Assembly (NCBI GenBank): GCA_015680685.1
Contig: MNCI01003943.1
Location: 130,818 to 194,817, forward strand
DNA: 64,000 bases
Source: Gnetum montanum
Taxonomy: Eukaryota; Streptophyta; Gnetopsida; Gnetales; Gnetaceae
Direction of reading: 5' to 3'
A program made the translations under genes and the position numbers. Of this stretch, positions 22,691 through 33,999 are shown piece by piece (within the stretch, counting starts at the first letter, position 1; every line of letters begins with the position of its first letter). The notes beneath the pieces were generated by a model, which had not been told where the DNA came from, searched no databases, and saw only the letters and a program-made list of their open reading frames with translations.

Positions 22691-23896
22691 TGGTGTACAA
22701 TAGGTGCAGTGGATAGCATAGTCATAGTCTCAAGGATGTTTGGCCATGAAGACTAACATTACGTTGTGGTGTCTATGCCTACCAAGTTGCCAACCATGGT
22801 ATGTAGTGGGCTACAAGGTCATGCGGTGTCCTACGATGAACTATGGTGGGCTATGGTGGTCTATGGTGGTCTACAACTTTGCCAAGATGCCTCTAGTTCC
22901 CTCCCAAGCACTCCTTATGTTTGCAAGTCTATGAAGTTTGAAATGTACCAACACTACAAATTTTCCAACTTGCTTCAATTTTGCCAACCCCAAAAATATT
23001 GAGGATAGGGGTATTTATAGGGCTAGGTTTAGTGTGAAATGTGGGATGGTTGCCACGTGGCAAAGGAAATAGTTGGGACTACGTTGTCACCCAACTATGC
23101 TTTCCACTGAGGCTAGCGATGTTGTGCTCTACTATGCTCTAATGGACTCTGCAAGATTGGAGGACTATGAATACACTACCAACTACATGTATATGCATCA
23201 AAAGGACCAAAATGTACCTAAAAATGCAACTTTGGAGACTACATTCCAAGACTATGCTCTCCACTATCTTGTGTGGGGTCAAGCATTGTTACAATTTTGG
23301 GGACAAAAGGGATATAAAAAAGATGCATTTTGCTAACTACACTTGCTGGAGATGATTTGGAGTTGAACTGAATGCTAGTGCTGCATTGTGGATACCTTTG
23401 GAGGTTGTTATGGCTAATTACACTTAACTACACTTTGGACTAGGGGAGAGCATAGTCCCACACCTAAAAAATTTTGCAAAATATGACTATGTGCTAGCTA
23501 TGCTCTTCATGGAAGGCTAACTACACTCTCGATTGGTGATGACCATAGTCCCAACACTTGTCAAAACTTGCAAAAACTAACTTCTAGTTGACTACACTTG
23601 ACTACACTCTGGGCTAGTGGAGAGCGTAGCCTCAACACTTAGAAAAAATCTACAAAAATTGGGCCTTCATGTTGACTATGCTTGACTACACTCTAGGGTA
23701 ATGGAGAGCATAGTCTCAACACTTAGAAAATTTTATAGTGGCTGACTTGACACTTAGAAAAATTTGCAAAACTAGCCTTTGTGTTGACTACACTCTGCAT
23801 GAGGCTGACTACGCTCTAGGGTAATGAAGAGTGTAGTCTCAACACTTAGAAAATTTTGCACCTAGGATGCTGAAGTCCAAATTTGGTGGTGTTTCA
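22691..23896 (-). mobile_element. Family 3 LTR shared by elements H and F
   Basis: About 1.2 kb, collinear with 36790-37961. Minus-sense start is TGAAACACCACC (23896), preceded by a purine tract AAAAAAGAGGGG (23902-23913), so it is the 3' LTR of H. The same LTR runs directly into F leader sequence below 22691, so it also serves as F's 5' LTR. TATA box is TATTTATA at 23012-23019 (minus sense). The boundary at 22691 (TGGTGTAC) is inferred from the end of collinearity and a TG/CA terminus. Confidence 0.72.
23425..23870 (-). repeat. Tandem hairpin modules in family 3 U3
   Basis: Four to five units of about 80-100 bp, each built as GACTACACTCT, about 10 bases, AGAGTGTAGTC, then CAACACTTAGAAAATTTTGCA. 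The last unit pairs 23807-23817 with 23828-23838. The same array is in the other LTR (37510-37930). The inverted arms make each unit able to fold as an 11-bp stem. Confidence 0.75.
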
Positions 23897-26367
23897 TTAG
23901 CCCCTCTTTTTTGACATCTAGAGGAGTGGCTTGAGAGACATCACCAAACAACAAAAAAACACCATAGTAGATCTAACACCAACATTACTTGTTAGTATCT
24001 GATTGGATGTCATTGTACACTGCTAGAGAGTCTTGTGGATGATAATATGCTAGGAGTAAAAGGTGTAGGTAATGTGCTAGGGATAAAAGGGGAGATGAGA
24101 TGTGAATAGGGTGTCATGATGTAGGGACATCACAGCTGATGGTGACCATGGCACCAAAGTGGACTACCCTTGAAAATGATGACCTCTCATCAAAATGCTC
24201 ATGAGAGAGTCAGCATGGATTCAAGGCTAAGCCAATTGTGCAACTGCTTTGCTACTAGGTTGCTTGGCAATGTGTCTTATTCCTTTTTCTTTATGCATTT
24301 TTTCTCTTTTTTTTGGGCAAGCATGCTTTAGGCTTTACACATTGCTAAATGCTTGCTACGAGGTGCTTCCCATCAACTGAGTTGCATGTCACTAGATGGG
24401 CTTTGCTTCACCATTGACGAAATGACATGGTGTCTGTACAACAAGTGCTTCCTCCCAAGGATGGTTGATGTTACATTCGCTTAGGCTTTGACCAGCCAAC
24501 AAATGCTTTCCACAAGACAACTTATGTTACATCCGCCTTGGGAAGCTTGGTGTTTGATGAGATGTGTAAAGAGGGCATCATGTGGTCACATCATGTGAGT
24601 GTCCAAGAGGGTTTGCAATCTTGGCTATGTGGGGAATGAGAGGGTATTTCAATGTAGGAGTGGATGTGGGTAGGCTATAACAGGATGATGGGGATGTGTA
24701 CTCTTAAGAGGCTTAGCGAGTCCAAGCATGCACATTAGAGTAAGGCTTAGCTAGTCCAAGCATGCACATTAGAGTAATGTGGTGACTTGTCGCTACGATG
24801 AGATGCATCTTTGCATGACCACCTAGGGCTTTGTCTTGCAAACACAACTTTGAGAAGATAAGAAAATCACACAGGATAAGAAAATTGCAAAAAAATTGTA
24901 GGGGGCAAAGATGCTGTGAGTGCTCCAAAGGTTGTGCTTGGTGCAAGTGCTTACAAAAGGCTAGTAAAATTGTGGGGGGCAAAGATGTTGCAATTGCTCC
25001 AAAGGCCATGCCCATTACAAGTGCTCCATTCTGAGACTACAGTATTCCCACCCATGTGGTGTAGGAGGGGGACAAGGGTTATGCTCACTTGCTTACTTGC
25101 AGGAGGATGGAAGAAATTATTAGTGGCAAACCGCAAACCCAGTTTAAGGTCTTAGTAGACCGTGGCTTTACTAGTTTAAGGTCCTAGCAAACCATGAACC
25201 TAGTTTAAGGTCTTGGTAGACCATGCTAGTTTATAGTCCCAGCAAACTGTTGTATGATAGTTTTAATGTCATATCAAATGGATGTTGTGCTAGTTTAGCA
25301 TCATAGTGGACAATCTATGCCAATTTATGATCATAATAGACTGATGTGCTAGTTTTAGCATAGTGGCAGATGTGCTATGCTAGTTTATAGTCATAGCGGA
25401 CTATTATGCCAATTTTAACGTCATAGCGGACAAGTGCTTACCTTTCTTCGGTGATGTGCAGTGATGCATGCTAAATGCAGTACAGCTTTTAAGTATGATG
25501 TATGATGATTTTAGTGCATTTTCTATGAGCATGTGAGTTTAGTCCATTGCAATCCATAGCAAGTCTATTGTTAGTTCAAAGCCTTGACAAGCCCTATGCT
25601 AGTTTAAGGCCATAGTGAACCAATGATAGTTTAAGGCCATAGTGAACCAATGATAGTTTAAGGCCATAGCAGGCTGATGCTAATTTTTTGCCATTTCAAG
25701 CCATGACGGTAGTTTTAGGCTATTCTACGTCATTACATTGCTAGTTTAAGGCCACACTAGACTGTTGGGTTATAGAATTAAAGTAAGAGTTTTCAGCCAT
25801 TTTGGGCCATTGCAATAGTTTAAGGCCATTTTGGGCTATTTTGATTGTTTAAATGCAATAGTTTTAGGCCATTCTAGGCCATAGCATTGGAAGTAAAAGT
25901 GTTGCTAGTTTTAGGCTGTAGCGGGCCACAGATTGCTAGTTTAGGGCCATCCTAAGCTATAACATCACTAGTTTAAGGTCATGGTGGGCTACAACATTGC
26001 TAGTTTGAGGCCATGGTGGGCCATCTATTGCTACCTCTTGTTTTTGTAATTTTAGTTTTTATGATTGTTATGCGTTTTGATGGTTTTTTTATGCATTAAA
26101 GCAACAACGGTAGAAATGTAAACTAAGCTATCAAATGCTTAGACAATGCAGATGGTGAGCTAAGCAACAAAACTAAATGCAAATAATATGCTATAGTCAT
26201 AATGCAACATAAGTGGGGAGTAGGATGTAGGATGCAGGGTAGCGAATAACAAGCAAGTTTCTAATGCACTTTTGGACTAAGGGGGCACCTTAGCCACACA
26301 ATTTCTTTCTAACCTGGTGTGGATTAGGGGGCACGTAGGGCCTAGATTGCACCATTCGATAGTCTCC
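23897..26367 (-). other. Element H 3' region: polypurine tract and repeats, no pol
   Basis: On the minus strand this lies between protease and 3' LTR, where RT, RNase H and integrase should be; none is recognisable. It contains the purine tract at 23897-23913 and a 34-bp direct duplication (about 24711-24779, GCTTAGCGAGTCCAAGCATG type). There is also a 75-bp-period duplication (about 24894-25028, GGGGGGCAAAGATG type) and the short-repeat array at 25130-26040. Small ORFs here are readings of repeats. Confidence 0.55.
25130..26040. repeat. Irregular short-repeat array (TAGTTTAAGGCCATAGCGGGCC type)
   Basis: More than 20 degenerate copies of a unit of about 22 bp, GCTAGTTTAAGGCCATAG plus a GGGC/GGAC tail, at irregular spacing of about 25-60 bp. 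The variants (AGGTCCTAGCAAACC, GTCATAGCGGACTA) drift from left to right, as in an expanding array. No coding sense. Confidence 0.72.
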
Positions 26368-27000
26368 TTAACCCTTGCTCACTACATTGAAGGGAAATTT
26401 TGCCCATAGGGCATCCTCCAAGAGATCAGTAGCTTCTACCGCCTCTTCAAGCGCATTGGCCTCATGTGTTTTGTTGTCTATCGAAGGTGTGTCATCAAGG
26501 AATTCAACCTTTGACCCTTGCTTCATGTCTATGTTGTTGATAACTGGAAGGATGGCATTATCACCATGGATGATAACTTCACCACCTTCATATGGAAGGT
26601 GGATTTCTTGATGAATTAGGGAGGAGATGGCCCATAGCTGGGCTAGCCAAGGCCTGCTTAATATCAGGTTAAATCCTAGCATCTCTTCTATGCTAATAAA
26701 TTTGATAGTGGAGGGGAATCTCTCCCCTGCCACAAAGGCTATTGTGATTATACCCTTAACAATGACATGCTACCTGCTAAAGGACTTCAAGCATGTGGTT
26801 TTTGTTGGCTAGATTTGGTCCATGAGGCCTAACTTATCGACAATAGTGTATGGGATAACTTTTGTTGTTGCCCCATTGTTGACGTGCACCCTTTGAATCT
26901 TGCATTTCCTGACACATATGGTGATAAAAATGGGAGTCATTATGACCTCACCCTTCTTAGGGTCAACCTTAATTACCTCATCATGAAATGCAAGGTGCAT
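26368..27000 (-). pseudogene. Element H Ty3 aspartic protease region
   Basis: Two minus-strand pieces, 26809-27000 and 26368-26733. The first carries RVHVNNGATTKVIPYTIVDKLG, equivalent to the retropepsin R-V-x-V-D-x-G-S/A motif with the catalytic Asp read as Asn. The second has FNLILSRPWLAQLWAISSLIHQEI, equivalent to YNxxLGRPWL...A-x-STLHQ, with G changed to S. The enzyme would process Gag-Pol; the active-site loss makes it dead. A stop near 26807 separates the pieces. RT should follow on the minus strand but does not. Confidence 0.72.
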
Positions 27001-28480
27001 GGAGCTTGATTCCTACGATGTAGAAGGCAACATCACTGCATGGATAGGGTTCTCATCTACTGGGATGTCCTCCATGATAGGAATGGAGATCAACATCCAT
27101 ACTAGCACTTTCCAGTGGGTAGATGAGGTCATGATTAGGTCATAAAGGTTCAACGTTGTGTTCTTCTACTTTAGTGCTTGCTTAACCTAGGCTAATGCAT
27201 CCATGAAGTCTTTGCCATTAGTTGCATTTTTATTGGCTTTAACTTCTTCCATATGTCCTAAGAGACAAATTTCTCATGGAGGCAACTTAGGATTTTTGCT
27301 TGGCCTATTTGGAGGCCTCGGTGCTCAGTTGTGGTTTGCTGGTTGTGGCCTTTTCAGTTGCTTTGGCCATAGGGACTATAGAGACAAGGTCTGACATCGA
27401 TAAACCAAGCGCTCTTTGGTCTCATTGTTGCTTAGCCATTTCATCTATGAGGTGTTCGTTCAGCCTCTTGTGTTGCCATCTAGTGGATCTACCCATGTTG
27501 TCAGTGGGGTTAGCCCTTGGATAAGAAGGGGCCAATGCATTGCCCACTACTGAGCTTTGGTAGGTGAGGGGCCAACATGTTGTGGCACTCTAATGATAAA
27601 CAATGGCTGAGCAATTGTTGTTGCAACATGCTGTGGGACCTTGACCATGAAGGGTGTTGTGGGTGCTTGAGGTGGTGCTCTAGCAATGAAGGGCGCCTCA
27701 AACTCATGGAGGTCAAGAAGACCCTTGCACTACTAGAAGGCACTCGGACCATAAAAGTTTGCTACACCGATTCTAACTTGCTACCCATGTTAATGGTGTT
27801 TATGACATAGCCTACATCATCACGCATTTAGAGGGTCCTTGTACACTCTCATAGATTGGTTCTGAGGCCTAATTGGGTTAGTAACATCAAGTACCAACTC
27901 TTCTTTGTCAATCATTCTTTGGGGGTCATCTTGGAGGGCTATACAAAAATCAATGTTATGATCGGGCAACTAGTGGTAGTGGTAGAACCAATCTAGCCTA
28001 AAGTATTTTGAGACTAGGGGCTCATTCGTGACTACCAATGCAGGATTCCTTAGGAACTTGTAATATCTATCATGTCTTTTGTGAGCATCTTCAAATATCC
28101 ACTTGTACTACATGCATCTAGCCTTCAGTAGTTGGTCCAATAGTTTTGAAGGTTTTAATGATAACAAGGTGTACTTAGAGTGATCCTTGCACTCAAAGTT
28201 AGGCCTTGCAGTAGCTTGCACCATGGCCATCGATGACATGGGCTAGTTAGTTATTTCAATGCTAGGGTTGGAAATTTGGTTATTGGTTGAGGACTTGGGT
28301 GGCCTAGCCATTAGCCTCAAGTTGGTTTTTTTAGCCTTTATGGCCACAACTACCATGGTTGCATTCTGCTTTCCTTTTTCCTTGTCCTTCCTTGCATCCA
28401 AGTTTTTGCAAGCCACGTAGGCTGGGTCTTTACTAGCTTCGGCTACATCTTGTATGCTCTTGGTCTAGGAAAATGCTTGG
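27001..28480 (-). other. Element H gag-protease linker
   Basis: Minus-strand continuation between capsid-like gag and protease. Composition and scattered fragments (for example a Lys-rich run AYVACKNLDARKDKEKGK at about 28360-28415) fit a gag C-terminal/nucleocapsid region, but no zinc knuckle could be read. ORFs up to about 80 codons on both strands carry no known motif. Confidence 0.4.
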
Positions 28481-29720
28481 CTTAGAGACTACGAGGCCAA
28501 GTAGTATAGTTTTGACTTTATCAAGTCATTAACTACACCCTTAAAGATGGCCAGAAGGTGCATCTTAGCTATTGGCTATCATATTTCATTCAACAAGGCA
28601 CTCCATCGTTAGATGAATTTTTGCATAGGCTCTAGGTGGCCTTACTTAATTTGCATTGGCTAGTCCAAATTTGTTTCAAGCTTCAAGTTGTACTTGAAGT
28701 GCATCACAATTTGGCTCAAAAGATCCTCCAAAGAGGAGATAGAGCCCTTGGGTAATGCACAGTACTAGTATAGTGCCTTGCCAGTGAGTGACTTGGCAAA
28801 CACACATATGATGGCATGTAGCCATGCTTGTAGTAGTAGGCACTTAGACCTAAATGTCACCAAATGCATGTTGGGATCCCCTTTACCATTGTACTTGGTG
28901 AATTAGGGAAGTGAGATCCCAATTGGCAGAGTCAATGATGGGACATCAAGACTTATGGGATCATCCTAGTAGAAGTCCACTACTTTAACTATTTTAGAGG
29001 AGGTGACCTTAAGCTACTTCACCTCTTCCATCAAGGTTTCAATTAGTTGGAATGCATGATCTAAGTTTTGGGATGTTGTAGTGGGCTATATTGGTTGTGC
29101 TACCCACTATGCTAATTGTGTGATCCATGACCTAATTGTAGGTTGTGGGACCATGCAAGGTGCTTGCTGCATTGGTTGTATTATGTGCATAGTGACTAGG
29201 GCAAGCCACACATGTGTGGGTTGGACCACTACCAAGGGTGCCGATGAAATAGGTAGGATGTAAGGTGCCTAAGTTGTTTGGGGCTGAGAGACATGCACTG
29301 TGTAAATGTAAGTTTGAGCTGGCATGATTGCTACTGGCAAAGATGAATGAGTAGGACACAACAATGCCATAAAGGGCAAGTTAATAGGAGGTACTGCATC
29401 ATGATGTGTATGCTACATCTTGTGCATCGTTATCACAAGCATTAACATGGAAGGTGACACTGGGGCTATGACTGTCTTAAGAAAGATAGGTGAACAAGAC
29501 TATAGGAGGGCTAGATTAGGGGTTATCCACTGGAAGATGGTGTGGAAGAAGTCCTCATGCTCAGAATAAGCTTCAAACTCATCCTCCTCTTCCTGTAGGG
29601 GCTCCTCAAAGTCTGTTCCTACTTCACGCTCATTTTCTTGAACAAGCTAGGCAAGTACCCAATGGTAGGGTTCCATGAGTAGGATGAAGTTGATCAAGGA
29701 GGGGACGTACTCCTACCCAA
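28481..29720 (-). pseudogene. Element H gag, decayed
   Basis: Minus-strand reading around 28830-28560 gives HAIICVFAKSLTGKALYYW-like residues, then SLEDLLSQIVMHFKYN and a Q-PMQ...FI-RW block. This is the retrotransposon gag capsid signature (SLTGxAxxWY...W-x-x-L...F-x-x-x-F-x-x-N...RW). Upstream (29070-29719) matches the F copy at 20940-21585. Gag would form the virus-like particle. It is cut at 29720 by the truncated LTR of element B. Confidence 0.65.
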
Positions 29721-30025
29721 TGATGAAGTAATCTTGATCTTTATTGTCGATCATGTGCGTGTCCAAGTATGCCACACTCGAATAAAGGATGTTGTACAAT
29801 TACAATCACCACATTTCAAGCATACACTAGGAGGGAAAGGATTGAGAGAAAGAAATTAAAACACTTAAACTAAAATTGACTTACTTCCTACTTCCTATTT
29901 TGACTCATCTGTCTACCTCTTATTTATAGATGAGGAGACAGGTCGTGATATCGCGTATGCGATATGGCAGTTGGGCTGCAATATCGCTTACGCGATATCA
30001 TGGTCGCCCAAATGACGACTCATCA
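29721..30025 (-). mobile_element. Element B 3' LTR, truncated
   Basis: Matches only the U3/R part of the family LTR (plus strand TGATGAAGTAATCTTG to GACGACTCATCA). About 500 bp of the far side is missing. It carries two palindromes (29947-29965 GATATCGCGTATGCGATAT; 29980-29999 AATATCGCTTACGCGATATC), where the partner LTR at 36743-36762 has one. TATA box at 29931-29938. Adjoining tract TACCCCCAC (30026-30034) is the minus-strand PPT. Confidence 0.82.
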
Positions 30026-30034
30026 TACCCCCAC

Positions 30035-30035
30035 N
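30035..30035. other. Single-N assembly join
   Basis: One ambiguous base just inside the PPT of B. Relative to C about 330 bp of sequence is absent here, so the N may hide a real gap. Confidence 0.7.
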
Positions 30036-32041
30036 TCATACTAATGTTCCGATGTTTGATGGAGTCAGCACCTCCCACAGGTAGGGTAATTGCGAAAACA
30101 TTTGATTAGCCTTGACATACCAATCCGCAAATACCAACGTTCCTCTTCGTAGGCTTTGGCTTTATCTTTGTATTCTTGGAAATCCGCAAGCCATCGAACC
30201 AGATCTGTTGCGACACCTTTTTTCCTTGGTAGCTTGCTTTTACCACCTCAAGTTTAGAATTTGCGATCTCTAATTTTTCCACTAACTTCTTACGTTCTAA
30301 AAATTCTACTTCGTATTTGACATAGGTGGTAGCTACCTGCTGCTTGAGCTCTGTTCTTAGATGCCCTACTGTTAACATGGCAAGGTTGGCATACCATATG
30401 TTTGCCAACTCCATGTATTCTGTCATATCCTAAATCTGCAGGTCTCGGCTCTTAACTTCTGCTTGGTGGGCAAAGGCATATGTATCCAATATGGCCTGCC
30501 AATCAGTGTGTTGAGCACTAATAGCATTGATGTGAGCCTTGGCCATATGGATCTCCTTCTCAAGGATCTGTTTGTACATCCCCACCTGCTCTCGAAAGTG
30601 CTCCTTTAGCTTTTCATGTCGCTTAGCCCCATTTTTCCACACGCTGATTTTGATAGTTGACTTTTGGCAAATAGCACGTACCTCCTCCATTGAGAGGGTT
30701 TGATTCTCCCTGACTAAACAGCTCATGTCTTGGTTGACCCGAATGAATTTTTCTCGCAATTGATGGAAGTGTTCTTCGAGAACATTCTTTTGCTTCTCCA
30801 CAGTGGTCAACTGAAGGTTGTCAGCAACAAGTTGCTTATTTTCTTCTTGTAAGGTGTTGAGTGCTTTGAGATGCGCATGAGTTTGCGCCTGTGCTGTAGA
30901 GGCATCCCAAACAACCTTCTCTTTTTCTTCAGCCACAATTTTATTCTCTGTTAGTATCTTGGTCAGTTGCTCAGTTCTAAATCTATTCAGCTAGTCTACA
31001 AGAACAAATTGCAAAGGATCCCGCTATGCTGCTTGTAGGGCCACGAGCTGCTCTTGTAATTTCTGCACCTCTACTTTAGCATGCTCAACCCTCACTTCTA
31101 TTAAAACAAGCTTCCCCTTAGCAAGCATTCTAGGCTTTTCAAAGGACATCATTAGTGCACCCCCTGATACCAACACATCACCAAAGCTTTCTAATAAGAC
31201 AAGGGAAGGGCAATGCCATCTTCCCTATCTTCCATTCCTTGAACTTCCTTAGGATCTCTGTTAAATATAGATGGGATAGGTTAGCATTAATCTTTCTCAT
31301 CAGCACTACACATCCTCTTGCCACATAAGTTGATATTCTTTTTAAGCCCTTCATGGGGAAGAGGTGATAAGTTCCAATTTTAAATTAGATCCTCTCCTCT
31401 GTCGTCAACTCACCAAATGTCTTATCTCTACCATACGCCCTTTCTAACCAATCCCATCGCACATCGGGGTCTGAACGGGTGGATAACTAAGCAACCTTAG
31501 GCTTTGTAGTCAAAAGTTTTAACACTTCCAAAATGGCCTACGTGGAGAAATCAACTGTCACACCACAAATATTGACAGTGGTGCCTTGTTCTCTATTGTG
31601 CCAGAATTGGTACATCTCCCCTAGGTACCAGGCACCTCTTTCGAAGAGGGTAAACCATAAGGGAGACCCTTTGAGGTGATCCCTAATAGCCTCAGGANAA
31701 CCATAAGGGAGACCCTTTGAGGTGATCCCTAATAGCCTCGGGAGTGAACTCTGAAAAGATTTAAAGTTTAATTCCACAATCACTATAGCGAATGTGGACT
31801 TTTCATGGATGGCCTGAACACAATCTTGGGACAACGTGAGATGTTGTCCCTGTTCAGGCGTTGCAGCAGCTCCTCCTTCTACCTACCCGGACTGTATGGT
31901 TGGAGGGTCCTATTGATGAATACTAAATGATTGTTCCTCCTATTCTGCATGTTGTCTGGCAGGATCTTGTCTTCCACCTCTCCTAGTTCGTTTACTTCAA
32001 CCTTGAGCAAGACCTTCCTTTTGTCCATGTTTCGGGGCCAT
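30036..32041 (-). pseudogene. Element B ORF2: putative plant transposon-protein domain plus coiled coil
   Basis: Begins MAPKHGQ-like at 32041. The N-terminal domain holds IVIVELNFKSF, ERGAWYLGEMYQFWHN and TVNICGVTVDFST (31538-31834), then FGELTTEERI, FKIGTYHLFP and ISTYVARG blocks to about 31290. The C-terminal half is a long Glu/Lys/Gln-rich coiled coil; open pieces 30430-30936 (168 codons) and 30106-30426 (106) are the best kept. Frameshifts and stops join the pieces. About 150 bp of the C-terminal end seen in C is missing at the single N (30035), and a 43-bp duplication at the N at 31698 interrupts it. Function unknown; conserved in A, B and C. Confidence 0.75.
31653..31741. other. Single-N join with 43-bp duplicated flank
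   Basis: The sequence beginning AACCATAAGGGAGACCC (31653-31695) is repeated immediately after the N at 31698 (31699-31741), nearly identical. C has it once. Most likely two contig ends that were not merged. Confidence 0.85.
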
Positions 32042-33999
32042 CTGCAATCACACGGGGCCAAGCATTAGTAAAGTTGTTTTTGAAGCTAAGTTATACCTTA
32101 CTACTTTCCTTAATTAATTAATTAATTTGTTTTATCTCCATGTGATATTGCCTAAAAGATTGTAATGATGGGTCCATTTTACTTAGGTGGTTTCCAATTT
32201 TAATTTCCCGGTGTACCTACATAATTAAATGATTTTTTGGCACATTTCATTCTTAATTTACAAATAATTACCCTTAATAATGTCCTTTGGACGATGATTA
32301 ATTCCAAAAAATTTAGGCACTATTCGGTAGGTGTCCCTCCCCCATGACTAAGCTGAACACTCCTGGTTCAAGCAGGTTCAGACGGAATTAAAATTAGAGT
32401 ACCAACAAGCGAGATACGAATATGAAAGCAAGGGTCACATAATTGCAAGCCGTAGAGAAAAAATTCAAAAACTCCCTCACGTGAATGGTAAGAAATGACA
32501 CTAAGTGTTGTGGGAGGGTCGCCTATATATAGGTTTTGTGGGATGCGATATCGCATACAATATCACGTCAGTGATATCGCGTCCAACATGATATTGCGTA
32601 CACGATATAACAGCCCTAGTGACATGGGGCATAAGAAAAATACCGAATTTTTTAAAGATTTTCCTGAAATCAACATTGTAACTTAGGACATTGGGCTATT
32701 GTTAAGGGGTTCTAAGGTAATTAGATGGTTTTGAAGGCATGAATAAGTATGATCTGTGGGTGTTATCAATAAGGACCTTGGGTGGTAGAGAAAAAGGCTG
32801 TGTAATGGTACATAGGAACGTTGGAATTCGGAGGGGTAATAATAATAGTCAAAGAATGTTATGAAAAATAAGCTGAGGGTAAGAGATGGTAGGTGTGAGC
32901 TGTGTCATAAGTGAAGATTACAAAAGATTACACAAGTGGGTCCTCCCCAAAGCAAGTTTCAACCTATAATGCCCTTGTGTAACCACACTTAAAGTGTCCA
33001 TGGGCACTAGAAGGGTTAAATGTAATCCACACCGATTCCACAAAATGCACACATGTAATTATCATCGGAATGAGGTAAGAATTCTATGTTACACCTGATA
33101 TGAGCTACAATTACATGAACAGTGAGATGAGATGAACTATAGAAGGGATTGTAGAGATTGAAACATGAGGTAACCGACCCAGGGCACAATGAATCCTGCG
33201 TGTAAAGCATGATTAAGGTGTCATTAACCCTTCATTCCAAGATCAGGACCAAGTCCATTCCTCTAATCAGTGACATCGCATTTTTTCATCTCATGATGAG
33301 CAACTATGAGAGTACCATAATAACAAGGCATATGATCCCTTGGAATTTTGTTCAAGGAAGGAGTGATTTCTATTTTGTGACACTTCCTTTGTTTTTTTTT
33401 CTCTCTCTCTCTCTTTTCTTTGAATACTGAATCCAAAGAAGCCACCAACCTTTAGGCATGGGTGCATGTCTTTCCAGTGGGACCCCCTAGAATAGCATTG
33501 GATTTTTGAGTGCCTTTTGATTACTCTTACTCCCATTTTTCATTAGATCTATAAGGATCTTAGTACAACCACGTTGCATGATAACTCCCACAGACGTCAC
33601 CAAAGAGAATCTGAAAATCCCCTTGATGTCACACCCTAATCATTCCCTCTTGGTCCTTCCTTCTTCATTCTGGGCACAATGAACACAAAATTAATTTTAA
33701 GTTTTAAAAATGTCAAGAATATCACTGTGCCCTCGAACAGAACCTCTTATTTGTAGAGTAGATGAGTGGGTGTAATGGGCTTACTATCCACATAATTGAT
33801 CACTCGAGACCTGATAACATAGAACACACCTCAACCAATGATCCACATGAGTGTTTTATTCGTAGATGAAATTACTTACAAAAGCGTAAAAAGATAAAAA
33901 GACAAAATGATAAAACAAGAAATTGAAAATAGAAAAACTGGAAAAAAAAAGTTGTAAAATTAAAGAAAAATAAAAAAATCATTATTAATCCTGCTTGTT
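32042..33999 (-). other. Element B spacer between gag and ORF2
   Basis: Noncoding, about 2 kb, alignable with C 48012-50007 and with A and H1. It holds a polypurine motif (32333-32351 on the plus strand CCCTCCCCCATGACTAAG), the palindrome/TATA cluster at 32524-32612, the CCTCCCCAAAGCAAG stretch (about 32942-32956), a pyrimidine run near 33385-33420 and one GAAAGACATG motif copy (33445-33476). ORFs up to 81 codons are not protein-like. Confidence 0.65.
32524..32612 (-). promoter_or_regulatory. Internal promoter-like module of element B upstream of ORF2
   Basis: Minus sense: three GATATC-type palindromes (about 32595-32612, 32563-32582, 32544-32561) followed by TATATATAGG (32524-32532). The same order and spacing occur in the LTR U3. 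The ORF2 start lies about 480 bp downstream. Confidence 0.6.

Noticed and set aside
24713-25155. Overlapping ORFs on both strands near 24.7-25.2 kb
   Set aside because: They coincide with two local duplications and have no recognisable domain.
25130-26040. Possible CRISPR-like or satellite array
   Set aside because: Units and spacers vary irregularly, repeats are not identical, and the context is a plant retroelement; it is a degenerate local repeat.
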